Position numbers and translations under genes: made by a program. Positions 16,888-24,721 of a stretch of DNA of 44,312 nucleotides are shown here, one piece after another. The notes beneath the pieces are model-generated. The model worked only from the letters and a program-made list of their open reading frames with translations. It had not been told where the DNA came from and did no database searches. The DNA lies in assembly GCA_020073525.1 (NCBI GenBank), contig JAIQFA010000039.1:1-44312 (forward strand), given 5' to 3'. The stretch comes from Terriglobia bacterium. Its GTDB lineage: Bacteria > Acidobacteriota > Terriglobia > Terriglobales > Acidobacteriaceae. Positions within the stretch are counted from its first letter, which is position 1, and the number at the start of each line of letters is the position of its first letter.

Positions 16888-18306
16888 CTAGCGGGTGGCG
16901 AGCGGCTCCTGCGAACGCAGCGAGGCGACGCGGCCGCGAGCATTCTGCAGCGCGCGTTTGACGTGACGGGGCGCGGTACCGCCGGGTACATCGTGTAATG
17001 CGAGCACGGCGGGAAGGCCCAGGCAGGAGTGGAAGGCAGCGTCAAAGCTGGTGTGGATCGCTTGCAGGTCGGCGAGAGGCAGTTTCTGTAAATCGCAGCC
17101 GCGTTCCACGGCGAGCTGCACGGCCTTGCCGACCGCTTCGTGGGCGAGGCGCGAGGGCACTCCGCGTTCGACGAGATAGGCGGCGGCAGCCCAGGCATTC
17201 ATGAAGCCCGATTGCGCGGCCTGATTCATCCTGGCGTCGTTGAATTCGACCGTGTTCATGAATCCGGCCACCAGCGGCAACATGCCGACGACTGTGTCGG
17301 AGGCGTCGAACAACGGCTCCTGCGTTTCCTGCATGTCCTTGTTGTAGGCGAGAGGCAGGCCTTTCACCAGAGTTTGCAGCGCGGTGGCGCATCCCATAAC
17401 CCGCGCCGCTTTGCCTCGAACCAGCTCCAGCAAGTCGGGATTCTTTTTCTGCGGCATGGCGCTGCTGCCGGTCGAGTAGGGCTCGGGCAACTCGACGAAT
17501 CCGTAGGCGGGCGTCGAGAACAGGATCATCTCTTCGGCCCACCGGCTTAGGTGGAGGGAAAGCAACGAGAGCGCGTCGACGAATTCAATGGCGAAGTCGC
17601 GGTCGCTGGTAGCGTCGATGCTGTTCGCCGTCGGTCCATCAAACCTCAATTCCTCCGCCATAGCTTGACGATTAAGGGTGAGCGTTGCGCCGGCCACCGC
17701 GCCTGATCCCAGGGGGCAAAGGTTCGCGCGCTTGCGGCAGTCGGCAAGGCGCGCGGCATCGCGGAGGAACATTTCTACGTACGCCAGCAGCCAATGCGCT
17801 ACCAGGACGGGTTCTGCCGGCTGCAGGTGCGTGTAGGCCGGCATAGCTAACGGAGAAGATGCGCTGCCCGCAGTTTCGGCTCTGGCGAGAATCGCCTCGG
17901 CCCAATCGGCAATCAGGTTTTGCAGCGTGTCGATGCTTTCGCGCACGAAGAGGCGAAGGTCCGTTGCGATCTGTTCATTGCGGCTGCGGCCGGTATGCAG
18001 TTTGTAGCCGGTGGGGCCGATCAACGCGGCGAGTTGCTTTTCTACGAAGTGGTGGACGTCTTCGGCTTCAGGGTCGTCGAGAAACTCGGGCGAGGACTCA
18101 GCGCGGCGACCAATTTCTCCTAGCGCTTTCACGATTTCGGAGAGTTCTTCGGAGGAAAGCACTCCGGCGTGTTCGAGCGCGTTAGCGTGGGCGCGGCTGG
18201 CGGCCAATTCGAAGGGCAGCAGCCGTTGGTCGTAGGGAAAAGACCGCTGCCATTTTTCAAATGCGGGGTCGAGCGGCTGCCGGAAGCGGCCGGACCACAT
18301 CTTCAT
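16888..18306 (-). CDS. argH: Argininosuccinate lyase
   Basis: This 472-residue enzyme splits argininosuccinate into arginine and fumarate, the last step of arginine synthesis. The start MWSGRF, the HTGRSRNEQIATD segment (~105-117), TYTHLQPAEPV and the superfamily signature GSSAMPQKKNPD (~282-293, with the mobile catalytic Ser loop) are all present, and length is normal. It is the last gene of the minus-strand argR-F-G-H cluster, separated from argG by 176 bases occupied by a hairpin repeat, so it may be transcribed with reduced or separate control. Confidence 0.97.
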   Translation of the reverse strand: MKMWSGRFRQPLDPAFEKWQRSFPYDQRLLPFELAASRAHANALEHAGVLSSEELSEIVKALGEIGRRAESSPEFLDDPEAEDVHHFVEKQLAALIGPTGYKLHTGRSRNEQIATDLRLFVRESIDTLQNLIADWAEAILARAETAGSASSPLAMPAYTHLQPAEPVLVAHWLLAYVEMFLRDAARLADCRKRANLCPLGSGAVAGATLTLNRQAMAEELRFDGPTANSIDATSDRDFAIEFVDALSLLSLHLSRWAEEMILFSTPAYGFVELPEPYSTGSSAMPQKKNPDLLELVRGKAARVMGCATALQTLVKGLPLAYNKDMQETQEPLFDASDTVVGMLPLVAGFMNTVEFNDARMNQAAQSGFMNAWAAAAYLVERGVPSRLAHEAVGKAVQLAVERGCDLQKLPLADLQAIHTSFDAAFHSCLGLPAVLALHDVPGGTAPRHVKRALQNARGRVASLRSQEPLATR

Positions 18307-18363
18307 TGTGAAACCTCCGCCAGCCTGTGAAACCGTAAGGCTCAGTACCGGTTCATGTAGGGG

Positions 18364-18480
18364 TTCGTATCAGGGCATCGCTTCAGCGATGCCGAAAACT
18401 CTTCAAATCGTAATGCCCCTTTAGGGGCTCGCTAGTTTTGCATCCACAACCCAGCGCCTGAAGGCGTGCCCTGATACGAA
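18364..18480. repeat. Compound inverted repeat between argG and argH
   Basis: TTCGTATCAGGGC (18364-18376) and its exact complement (18468-18480) form 13-bp outer arms. Inside lie GGCATCGC/GCGATGCC (18374-18393) and GCCCC-ttta-GGGGC (about 18415-18428). GTAG at 18357-18360 precedes it. It is the same modular element as 16797-16868. Confidence 0.72.
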
Positions 18481-18482
18481 TC

Positions 18483-19736
18483 TCACTGCGACAATTCATG
18501 CAAGGTGCCCTCGGCAGAGCGACCCGGTTGCGTCTGGGCGCGGCAACGCGAGGGCAATCCCAGAATGCGGATGAAGCCTTCCGCGTCTTTCTGATCATAG
18601 CTTGCGTCCATGGTGAATGAGGAGAGATCGGTGCGATACAGCGAGAAATCGGACTTGCGGCTGACCACACTGACGTTGCCTTTGTAGAGCGACAGCGAGA
18701 CCGTGCCGGTCAGATTCTGTTGCGTGGTTTCGACGAAGGCATCGAGAGCTTCACGCAGCGGGGTGAACCACAGGCCGAAGTACACGAGTTCGGCATATTT
18801 GAGTGCGAGGTGCTGCTTGAAGTGCAGTAAATCGCGATCCAGACAGAGGGCTTCCAGTTCACCGTGAGCGGCGAGTAGCAGCGTGCCTCCGGGAGTCTCA
18901 TAGCAGCCGCGCGACTTGATGCCGACGAAGCGATTCTCGACCAGGTCGATGCGTCCGACCGCGTTGCGTCCGCCGATTTCGTTCAGTAGCTCGACGAGCG
19001 ACACGGGATCGAGAGCTTGGCCGCCCACCGAAACGGGCACGCCTTTTTCAAATCCGATTTCGACGGTCTCTTCTTTATCGGGAGCTTCTTGCGGAGATTT
19101 CGTCAGTTGCCACGTGCTCGCGAACGGTGCGTTGCCCGCGTCTTCGAGTTCTCCGCCCTCGTGGCTGATGTGCCAGAGATTGCGGTCGCGGCTGTGAATC
19201 TTCTCGCGGCTCGCGGTTACGGATATGCCGCGCTTCTCGGCGTAATCGAGACAATCTTCGCGCGACTTGAGATCCCACTCGCGCCACGGCGCCACGACCT
19301 TCAGCTCAGGAGCGAGCGCCTGGTAGGCCATCTCGAAGCGGACCTGGTCGTTGCCTTTGCCGGTGCAGCCATGGCTGACTGCTGACGCGCCTTCGCGCAG
19401 CGCGACTTCCACCTGGTGTTTCGCGATCACGGGACGGGCCAGCGAGGTGCCGAGCAAATACTTGTTTTCATAGACCGCGCCCGCTTTCAGCGCAGGCCAC
19501 ACGTAGCCGGTGAGAAACTCTTCGCGCAGGTCTTCCACGACAACCTTGCTGGCTCCGGTCTTGTACGCTTTATCCACGACGGCCTCGACGTCATCTCCCT
19601 GACCCACGTCGGCGACCATGGCGATCACTTCGTAGGCGTAGTTCTCCTTCAGCCAGGGAATGATGATGGAGGTGTCGAGCCCGCCGGAGTAGGCAAGGAC
19701 AATTTTCTCTGACGTCTTGGTTTTAGGCATGGGCAT
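18483..19736 (-). CDS. argG: Argininosuccinate synthase
   Basis: A 417-residue enzyme that condenses citrulline with aspartate using ATP. The N-terminal P-loop LAYSGGLDTS (~14-23, PP-loop ATPase), SHGCTGKGNDQVRFE (~115-130) and the GKNSxxxY-like segment are in place. ATG 19736 follows AAGGAG by 5 bases and overlaps the end of argF by 14 bases, suggesting translational coupling; the second ATG at 19730 is an alternative start. The C-terminal tail (LGLPSRCRAQTQPGRSAEGTLHELSQ region) is a little longer than usual. Confidence 0.97.
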   Translation of the reverse strand: MPMPKTKTSEKIVLAYSGGLDTSIIIPWLKENYAYEVIAMVADVGQGDDVEAVVDKAYKTGASKVVVEDLREEFLTGYVWPALKAGAVYENKYLLGTSLARPVIAKHQVEVALREGASAVSHGCTGKGNDQVRFEMAYQALAPELKVVAPWREWDLKSREDCLDYAEKRGISVTASREKIHSRDRNLWHISHEGGELEDAGNAPFASTWQLTKSPQEAPDKEETVEIGFEKGVPVSVGGQALDPVSLVELLNEIGGRNAVGRIDLVENRFVGIKSRGCYETPGGTLLLAAHGELEALCLDRDLLHFKQHLALKYAELVYFGLWFTPLREALDAFVETTQQNLTGTVSLSLYKGNVSVVSRKSDFSLYRTDLSSFTMDASYDQKDAEGFIRILGLPSRCRAQTQPGRSAEGTLHELSQ

Positions 19737-20766
19737 GCGCGCTCCTTGCGGGGAAGCGGCCCACGCCGCTGCCCAACAGCCACACGAGAATGGCCTTCTG
19801 AATGTGCAGACGGTTTTCCGCCTGATCGAACACGACCGAATTCACCGAGTCTATGACCTGGTCGGTCACTTCGCAACCGCGGTGCGCAGGCAGACAATGC
19901 ATGAACAGCGCATGGGGTTTGGCGAACTGCATGAGCGCGGCGTTCACCTGGTAGGGGGCGAAGATGGCGGCGCGTGCTTCTGCTTCGTGTTCGTGTCCCA
20001 TGCTGGCCCAGGCGTCGGTATAGACGGCGTCGGCTCCGGCAACGGCCTTGCGCGGGTCGTTCAGGATACGCAGCGAAGCCTTGGTTTCTTCCGCAATCGC
20101 TTTCGCCATCGTCACGATAACGGGATTCAGTCCGTAGCGCTCCGGAGTCGCTATGGAAACTTTCGCGCCGACGGAAGCTCCCGCCAACAGGAGCGAGTGC
20201 GCCATGTTGTTGCCATCGCCAACGTAGGCGAGGTGGACCTTCTTGAGATCGCCGAAATGTTCCTGCAGGGTAAAGAAGTCGGCGAGCGCCTGGCAGGGAT
20301 GTTCGAGTTCGCTGAGGGCGTTGATCACTGGAACGCCGGCGTAGGTCGCCATCTCTTCGACCACCGCATGGCTGAAGGTGCGGAGCACGATGATGTCGAT
20401 CCAGCGTTCGAGGTTGTGGGCGATGTCGTAAAGCGATTCGCGGGCGTTCAGCCGGCTGGCCGTCTGGTCCACGAAGAATGTGCTTCCACCCAGGCTGTCC
20501 ATGCCAGCTTCGAAGGTCAGCCGCGTGCGCAGCGAGGGCTTCTCGAAGAACATCACCATTTGCTTGCCGGCGAGAAGGCCGCGGAACTCCGCCGGCCGCT
20601 GCTTGAGCATGGAGGTGAGATTAAAGAGCGAGAGGACTTCGGCGGGGCTTAGATCGTGGATGGAAATGAGATCGCGTGGCGCGACCGGGTCCGCGAGCAG
20701 GCCCGGCGGGTTCGTCTTCGTCTTTATGATTGGCGGGTTCATCACTGCCATGGGATCGTTTCTCAT
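19723..20766 (-). CDS. argF: Ornithine carbamoyltransferase
   Basis: A 347-residue enzyme that makes citrulline from ornithine and carbamoyl phosphate. The carbamoyl-phosphate loop FEKPSLRTRLTFEAGM (~73-88), LRTFSHAVVEEMA, EHPCQALADFFT (~155), VGDGNNMAHSLLLAGA, and the ornithine-site HCLPAHRG (~295) are all seen. A short non-conserved N-terminal extension (~30 residues) precedes DLISIHDLSP. ATG 20766 has AGGA 9 bases upstream. Although the PSLRTR form differs from the STRTR of E. coli OTCase, the rest supports OTCase over other transcarbamylases. Confidence 0.94.
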   Translation of the reverse strand: MRNDPMAVMNPPIIKTKTNPPGLLADPVAPRDLISIHDLSPAEVLSLFNLTSMLKQRPAEFRGLLAGKQMVMFFEKPSLRTRLTFEAGMDSLGGSTFFVDQTASRLNARESLYDIAHNLERWIDIIVLRTFSHAVVEEMATYAGVPVINALSELEHPCQALADFFTLQEHFGDLKKVHLAYVGDGNNMAHSLLLAGASVGAKVSIATPERYGLNPVIVTMAKAIAEETKASLRILNDPRKAVAGADAVYTDAWASMGHEHEAEARAAIFAPYQVNAALMQFAKPHALFMHCLPAHRGCEVTDQVIDSVNSVVFDQAENRLHIQKAILVWLLGSGVGRFPARSAHAHA

Positions 20767-20796
20767 TTTTGTTTCCTAACACTCCATTAAAGTGTC

Positions 20797-20857
20797 GGGT
20801 CTCAGGTCTCAGAAGTTGATTTTCCTGACACCTGCGACCTAAGACCTGACACCTGAT
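20797..20857. repeat. GGTCTCAG/CTGAGACC word repeat between argR and argF
   Basis: GGTCTCAGGTCTCAG on the left faces CCTGACACCTGCGACCTAAG and more on the right, giving an imperfect hairpin of short units of the same family as 11074-11115. It separates argR from argF by 93 bases. Confidence 0.6.
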
Positions 20858-20859
20858 TT

Positions 20860-21300
20860 CTACGACAGCTCGCGGATTCTTCGGGCGAGCGCCTGCGCTT
20901 TCTTCTTGTCGGTGGCGATGACCAGCACGGTATCGTCGCCGGCGAGTGTGCCGACGACCTCCGGCCAGTGCGAGGCATCGAGTGCGGCGGCGACCGGTTG
21001 CGCGCTGCCGACAGTGGTTTTCACCACCAGCAGGTTCTGCGCCTGGCGGATTTCAATCACAAACTGGCGAGCCAGGTGCATCACCGAGGGCAAAACGCTG
21101 TCCGCGCCCAGGCTCTCGCCGGCGCGCCGGTAACCGTCAGGGCCTTTGACCAGCTTCAGTTCGTGGATGTCGCGGGAGAGCGTCGCTTGTCCAACGTCGA
21201 AACCCCTGCGCTCCAGTTGGTGCTGGAGCGTGTCCTGGCTTTCGACGGGACCTTCGTCGAGCAGGTCGAGGATCGCTTTGTGGCGGGCTGTTTTTGACAT
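20860..21300 (-). CDS. argR: Arginine repressor
   Basis: A 146-residue ArgR/AhrC family regulator. The N-terminal winged helix has QATLSRDIHELKLVK (~38-52), the typical recognition-helix signature. The C-terminal hexamerisation and arginine-binding domain has VVGTLAGDDTVLVIA (~112-127), the GTIAGDDT-type motif carrying the arginine-contacting Asp-Asp. It heads the arg cluster and its start codon overlaps an ARG box, so it almost certainly represses its own operon when arginine is plentiful. Confidence 0.96.
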   Translation of the reverse strand: MSKTARHKAILDLLDEGPVESQDTLQHQLERRGFDVGQATLSRDIHELKLVKGPDGYRRAGESLGADSVLPSVMHLARQFVIEIRQAQNLLVVKTTVGSAQPVAAALDASHWPEVVGTLAGDDTVLVIATDKKKAQALARRIRELS

Positions 21301-21336
21301 GAATAAAAATGCAATCTAATGCATAAGTATCCATGT
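21298..21336 (-). promoter_or_regulatory. Tandem ARG-box operator of the argRFGH cluster
   Basis: Read on the plus strand, CATGAATAAAAATGCAAT (21298-21315) matches the Bacillus-type ARG box CATGAATAAAAATKCAAK at every position apart from the last. A weaker second box (21319-21336, TGCATAAGTATCCA core) follows after exactly 3 bases, the classical ArgR spacing. The first box includes the argR start codon. Confidence 0.85.
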
Positions 21337-21355
21337 GCCGGCACGAGCGTGTCAA
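21326..21355 (-). promoter_or_regulatory. Promoter of argR
   Basis: On the minus strand a perfect TTGACA (plus 21350-21355), an 18-base spacer and GATACT (plus 21326-21331, 4/6) form a promoter. The second ARG box covers the -10, which fits repression by occlusion. Confidence 0.7.
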
Positions 21356-21374
21356 GCGGAAACCAAAAGCATAA

Positions 21375-21442
21375 CCACAGAGGGCACAGGGGAACACGGA
21401 GGAAATCGAGGCTCCCCCCGTGTTCCCCTGTGCCCCCTGTGG
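21375..21442. repeat. 25-bp near-perfect inverted repeat upstream of argR
   Basis: Arms at 21375-21399 and 21418-21442 are complementary over 25 bases with a single mismatch around an 18-base loop. The arms belong to the CCAC-R-R-AGG-R-CAC family also seen at 3885-3940 and near 36726. It separates the end of the upstream minus-strand gene (21451) from the argR promoter and could act as a terminator or insulator. Confidence 0.8.
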
Positions 21443-21450
21443 TGAAGGGT

Positions 21451-22188
21451 TTATTGCCCTTTGGCGCCGCTGGCCGGAACCTGGAAGTCCACGCCGCGGT
21501 CGTCGTTGACTTTGCGGGTGGCGGGAAGGTCAAGGTCGGCGAGGAGGATTTTCTTGGTGCGTCCGTCGCCGAAGTCAAAAAGCGTATCGCCCACGATGGC
21601 GTAATTCAGCACGTCCGACTGGTGGCCATCTTTGAAAACCAGCACGGTCGAGGGCTGGGCAGCCACAGGCTCTTCTGGTTCGGCCGGAACTGGTTTGACG
21701 GAAGCGTCCACTTTCGGATCCAAATCGCGGTCTACGGCGTCTTTGTCGGGAGGAGCCGGTTTCCGCGGGCCAGGGGCGCGAACGTAGTCGGTATCAGGCG
21801 AGTCATCGTCGGTTTCGACAGCGTAAGGAACGCCATACGGAACTGCATATGGGACATAGGCAGGTTCACTGACGCCCACGGGGAAATTGCCGTGATCTCC
21901 GCGACGGTGGTGACGGCGTCCGGAAAATAGCGGCGGATTCGGATTCGCCGGCATGAAAAAGTTGGCGCAGCAATTCCCGAATATCGGCCAGTTGTTGCCG
22001 AAACCGTTTGGCCCGAGAGACGTCACGCTGGCGCGGACACCGGGAGTCGGGTTGTTGTGCCCGCCGAAACCGAAGGAAGTGACCGAGGCTGGTACGCCAT
22101 TCACCTGAGCTTGGACTGGCAAACACGCTGCTATGAGGATGACTAACAAGAAGGAAAGCAGGAAACAGGATCGCACACCGGCCAGCAT
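21451..22188 (-). CDS. Secreted hypothetical protein, Gly/Pro/Tyr-rich centre
   Basis: A 245-residue exported protein. ATG 22188 is 6 bases after GGGGAGG on the minus strand and starts a signal peptide (MLAGVRSCFLLSFLLVILIAAC). The middle is low in complexity, with GFGGHNN, PNPPLFSGRRHHRRGDHG and the PYAVPYGVPYAV repeat, then an acidic Pro-rich spacer. The C-terminal ~65 residues (TVLVFKDGHQSDVLNYAIVGDTLFDF, then KILLADLD) look like a small beta domain seen in many acidobacterial secreted proteins. The Cys in ...AACLPVQ might be a lipobox, but the context is imperfect. Function unknown. Confidence 0.72.
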   Translation of the reverse strand: MLAGVRSCFLLSFLLVILIAACLPVQAQVNGVPASVTSFGFGGHNNPTPGVRASVTSLGPNGFGNNWPIFGNCCANFFMPANPNPPLFSGRRHHRRGDHGNFPVGVSEPAYVPYAVPYGVPYAVETDDDSPDTDYVRAPGPRKPAPPDKDAVDRDLDPKVDASVKPVPAEPEEPVAAQPSTVLVFKDGHQSDVLNYAIVGDTLFDFGDGRTKKILLADLDLPATRKVNDDRGVDFQVPASGAKGQ

Positions 22189-22296
22189 GGGAAGCCTCCC
22201 CCGCATAGGGTACACCAATTTGGGGCCTACCTAATTAGAACTCCCGGCCGTAGCGAAAGTTGCGTGAAAAATTTGTGCGACAGGAGACATCCGCCC

Positions 22297-22530
22297 CTAT
22301 GCCGCAGTAAGTGGCGCGCGAGAAGTGATCCGCCGCAGTTCCAGCATGCGATGGCGAACGTAGCCGTCCTCGGTCAAATGAGAGGAAGCAATGGCCTTGC
22401 GGCTGCTGGCCACCATCTGATCGGCGGGGCGTCGTTGCGGGAATTGCGGGTCGAACTCCCGGCAGAATTCACATGGCCGGCTGGAGCGGGTGTCGAAGCG
22501 ACTGATGACTGCTGGATCAATGTGTTCCAC
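22297..22530 (-). CDS. Small hypothetical protein (77 aa)
   Basis: GTG 22530 on the minus strand follows AAGGAG by 9 bases. The product begins (M)EHIDPAVISRFDTRSSRPCEF and is basic and soluble, with a C-x2-C (CEFC) at about residues 20-23. No family is recognised. The ribosome-binding site supports coding; the opposite plus-strand frame 22264-22608 has none and is rejected. The remaining spacer to 22800 shows no gene. Confidence 0.5.
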   Translation of the reverse strand: MEHIDPAVISRFDTRSSRPCEFCREFDPQFPQRRPADQMVASSRKAIASSHLTEDGYVRHRMLELRRITSRAPLTAA

Positions 22531-22800
22531 GAAAAGCGGCTCCTTGAGGGGCGAAACAGGATTCGCCTAGTGTGTGAGGCAGAGTCACAACACTCAGCCT
22601 CGGGATGATTGATTAATCGTTAACCGTCGCCTTTGTACTACAAGAGACGGGAACTCTACAAGCCCCTCGTCGGGGGCGCAAATTTCCTGCTGTCGCAATA
22701 GATCTAGTGTACTGGAAGGGCGGAAATTGCGGGTGCGCCGAGCTGCGACGTCGAGGTCGATTTCTGGCATGATAGGACCACCTTCGACTCAGGAGATCCC

Positions 22801-23493
22801 GTGAACCGCGCTGCCGCCAACCCGAGCACCGTGTTTTTTTTCGATGTGGACAATACGCTCGTCGACAACGATCGCGTGGCGGACGATCTGAAGCGTCACC
22901 TGGTAATCAAAGTCGGCGAGACCAGCGCCGAGCGCTATTGGGAAATCTTCGAACAGCTGCGCAGCGAACTCGGGTACGCGGATTATTTGGGCGCGCTGCA
23001 GCGTTATCGCATCGAGCGGCCGCGCGATCCCAAGCTCTTGGCCGTTTCGCACTTCATGATCAACTATCCCTTCGCCAACCGTCTGTTTCCGGAGTCGTTG
23101 GATGCGGTGGAGCATGCGCGGCGGTTGGGGCAGCCGGTAATCTTGAGCGACGGCGACGTAGTCTTCCAGCCGCGAAAAGTGGACCGCTCGGGTCTGTATG
23201 AAATTTTCCAAGGCCACGTCCTCATCTACATCCACAAAGAACTGGAACTGGACGATGCGGAGGCGAAGTATCCGGCCAACCACTACGTGATGGTCGACGA
23301 CAAGGTGCGGATTCTAACAGCCATCAAAAAGCACTGGGGCGTGCGCGTAACGACCGTGTTTCCGCGCCAGGGACACTACGCGCTGGATGCGGCGCAGGTG
23401 GCGCAGTATCCGAAACCGGATATCACGCTCGAGCGCATCGGAGAGCTGCAGAACTATTCGTTGGAGCAGATATTGGCGGCGGCAGGAAAGTAG
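22801..23493 (+). CDS. HAD family hydrolase
   Basis: A 230-residue haloacid-dehalogenase superfamily protein. Motif I is FFDVDNTLVD (~13-22, nucleophile Asp and acid/base Asp), motif II is VILSDGD (Ser, ~116-122), motif III the Lys of FQPRKVDRSGLY and motif IV MVDDKVR (~168). A helical cap lies between motifs I and II. It is probably a phosphatase, substrate unknown. The start is GTG 22801 with AGGAGA 7 bases upstream. It stands alone. Confidence 0.85.
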   Translation: MNRAAANPSTVFFFDVDNTLVDNDRVADDLKRHLVIKVGETSAERYWEIFEQLRSELGYADYLGALQRYRIERPRDPKLLAVSHFMINYPFANRLFPESLDAVEHARRLGQPVILSDGDVVFQPRKVDRSGLYEIFQGHVLIYIHKELELDDAEAKYPANHYVMVDDKVRILTAIKKHWGVRVTTVFPRQGHYALDAAQVAQYPKPDITLERIGELQNYSLEQILAAAGK

Positions 23494-23528
23494 ATCGAAG
23501 ATCTCGTTGTGCAAATGGTTCTGGGAAG

Positions 23529-23548
23529 GGCACGGCTTCAGCCGTGCC
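23529..23548. repeat. GGCACGGC-ttca-GCCGTGCC hairpin
   Basis: A perfect 8-bp hairpin follows the HAD gene. It lacks a GTAG/GTGG immediately upstream but resembles the intergenic hairpins elsewhere in the window. Confidence 0.5.
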
Positions 23549-23628
23549 AATCAGAGTCAAAGAAGATGCGGGCTTCAGCCCCCGACGGCTCGGACATCAA
23601 TTCTTGAAATTGTTGCTGAAATCGAGCC

Positions 23629-24003
23629 TTACTCGGCCTCTTCTTCTTCCTGAGGCGCTCCGGCGCTGACCAGCTTGGCTAATTCCCGGTTCAGGCTGGC
23701 GAGGCAGGCCTCGGGGAATTCCAGAAACCGGAAAGGCTGCAGGCATCCCTTGGTGGCCCACATGGGAAACAACATTTGCGCGCGGCTGCGGATGCTGGTG
23801 TTGCCGAGGTGGAACAGCACCGTCACCCGGATGCCCTCGTCGAGCGGGTTTTCCAGCGAGATCAGCCCGCCGTTAATGGAGAGCTGGCTCATGCGGCCGC
23901 GAATCTGCCGCCCGTTTTCGAGCAGCACCAGCGCCAGGATGGAGCCGCCGAGCTTGACGCGCGAGCCCCGTTGTCCTTTCTGCGTGATAGCGGTGGACGG
24001 CAT
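23629..24003 (-). CDS. PilZ-domain protein
   Basis: A 124-residue protein with a single PilZ-like domain. The c-di-GMP binding elements can be seen in degenerate form: a basic KGQRGSR segment (RxxxR-like) at ~9-15, and QLSINGGLISL (~39-49, corresponding to D/NxSxxG). The beta-barrel strands VTVLFHLGN and RAQMLFPMWATK follow. The acidic C-terminal tail (QEEEEAE) is unusual. Because the motifs are imperfect, c-di-GMP binding is possible but not certain. Confidence 0.75.
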   Translation of the reverse strand: MPSTAITQKGQRGSRVKLGGSILALVLLENGRQIRGRMSQLSINGGLISLENPLDEGIRVTVLFHLGNTSIRSRAQMLFPMWATKGCLQPFRFLEFPEACLASLNRELAKLVSAGAPQEEEEAE

Positions 24004-24085
24004 TCTCCATCAATTCTGCATCAGCGGGCGGTAACAGGGCAGATTACGAAAGTCAGCCCCCCGGAGTCGGTTCCCAAGGACGCTT

Positions 24086-24110
24086 GTAGAGACGGGGCTT
24101 GCCCCGTCTC
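24086..24110 (+). repeat. REP-like hairpin (GTAG type)
   Basis: GTAG at 24086-24089 is merged into a perfect 9-bp stem, GAGACGGGG/CCCCGTCTC with a CTTG loop. It lies between the divergent PilZ and NTF2-like genes. Confidence 0.7.
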
Positions 24111-24182
24111 CTCCCTCGCGGATTGGCGCAGCCGCGCCCCGGCATGCGACAATGCTCCGCCGTTAGATGGAGGAGACGAATG

Positions 24183-24650
24183 ATGAAACGAATGGCTGTG
24201 CTGGCGTTGGTTTTGTGCATGACGATCTCTGGCTTTGGTCAGAAGACCAAGAAACCCGCCGCTGGCGGCGGAGCGGTCGATAAGGCCTACCTGCAGAAGA
24301 TTTGGGATGGCTGGGCGACCCTCGATGCGACGGGGCAGAAGCAGTACTACGCGCAAGGTCCGCACGTGTTTTTCGACACGGCGCCGCTCAAATACGGCAG
24401 CTGGGACGAATACCAGTCCACGGTGAGCAAGGAGCTCGGCGAATACAAGGCTGCCCGCTTCACGGTGAATGACGATGCGCAGATCCACAAGAGCGGCGAT
24501 GCCTGCTGGATCACCGCCACGGTGGCTTCCGACATGACACAGAAGTCAGGCAAGCGCGAGATGTCGACATTTCGCTGGACGGCGGTTTTCGAGAAGCAGG
24601 ATGGAAAGTGGCTGATCGTGCACGAGCACGTCTCGGTGCCTGAGCAGTAG
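24183..24650 (+). CDS. Secreted SnoaL/NTF2-like protein
   Basis: A 155-residue exported protein. GGAGGAG directly precedes two overlapping ATGs (24180, 24183). A signal peptide (MKRMAVLALVLCMTISGFGQ) leads into a single NTF2-like alpha+beta domain: AYLQKIWDGWATLDATGQKQ, a YYAQGPHVFFDTAP strand, and FRWTAVFEKQDGKWLIVHEH, the typical C-terminal strand pair of SnoaL/DUF4440 proteins. Such domains bind small hydrophobic ligands or act as accessory units; no catalytic role can be assigned. Confidence 0.82.
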   Translation: MKRMAVLALVLCMTISGFGQKTKKPAAGGGAVDKAYLQKIWDGWATLDATGQKQYYAQGPHVFFDTAPLKYGSWDEYQSTVSKELGEYKAARFTVNDDAQIHKSGDACWITATVASDMTQKSGKREMSTFRWTAVFEKQDGKWLIVHEHVSVPEQ

Positions 24651-24667
24651 GCAGATTCGATGATCGT

Positions 24668-24692
24668 GTGGGGATGGGGCTCGGCCCCGTCC
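24668..24692 (+). repeat. REP-like hairpin (GTGG type)
   Basis: GTGG (24668-24671) precedes GGATGGGGC/GCCCCGTCC (672-680 and 684-692 of this 24-kb stretch) with a TCG loop and one T-G wobble. Confidence 0.65.
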
Positions 24693-24721
24693 AAGCCGGG
24701 CGAGAACGCCCGGTTCTTCAT

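Noticed and set aside
22264..22608. 114-codon plus-strand frame
   Set aside because: The opposite minus-strand frame has a proper AAGGAG and start; this one has none.
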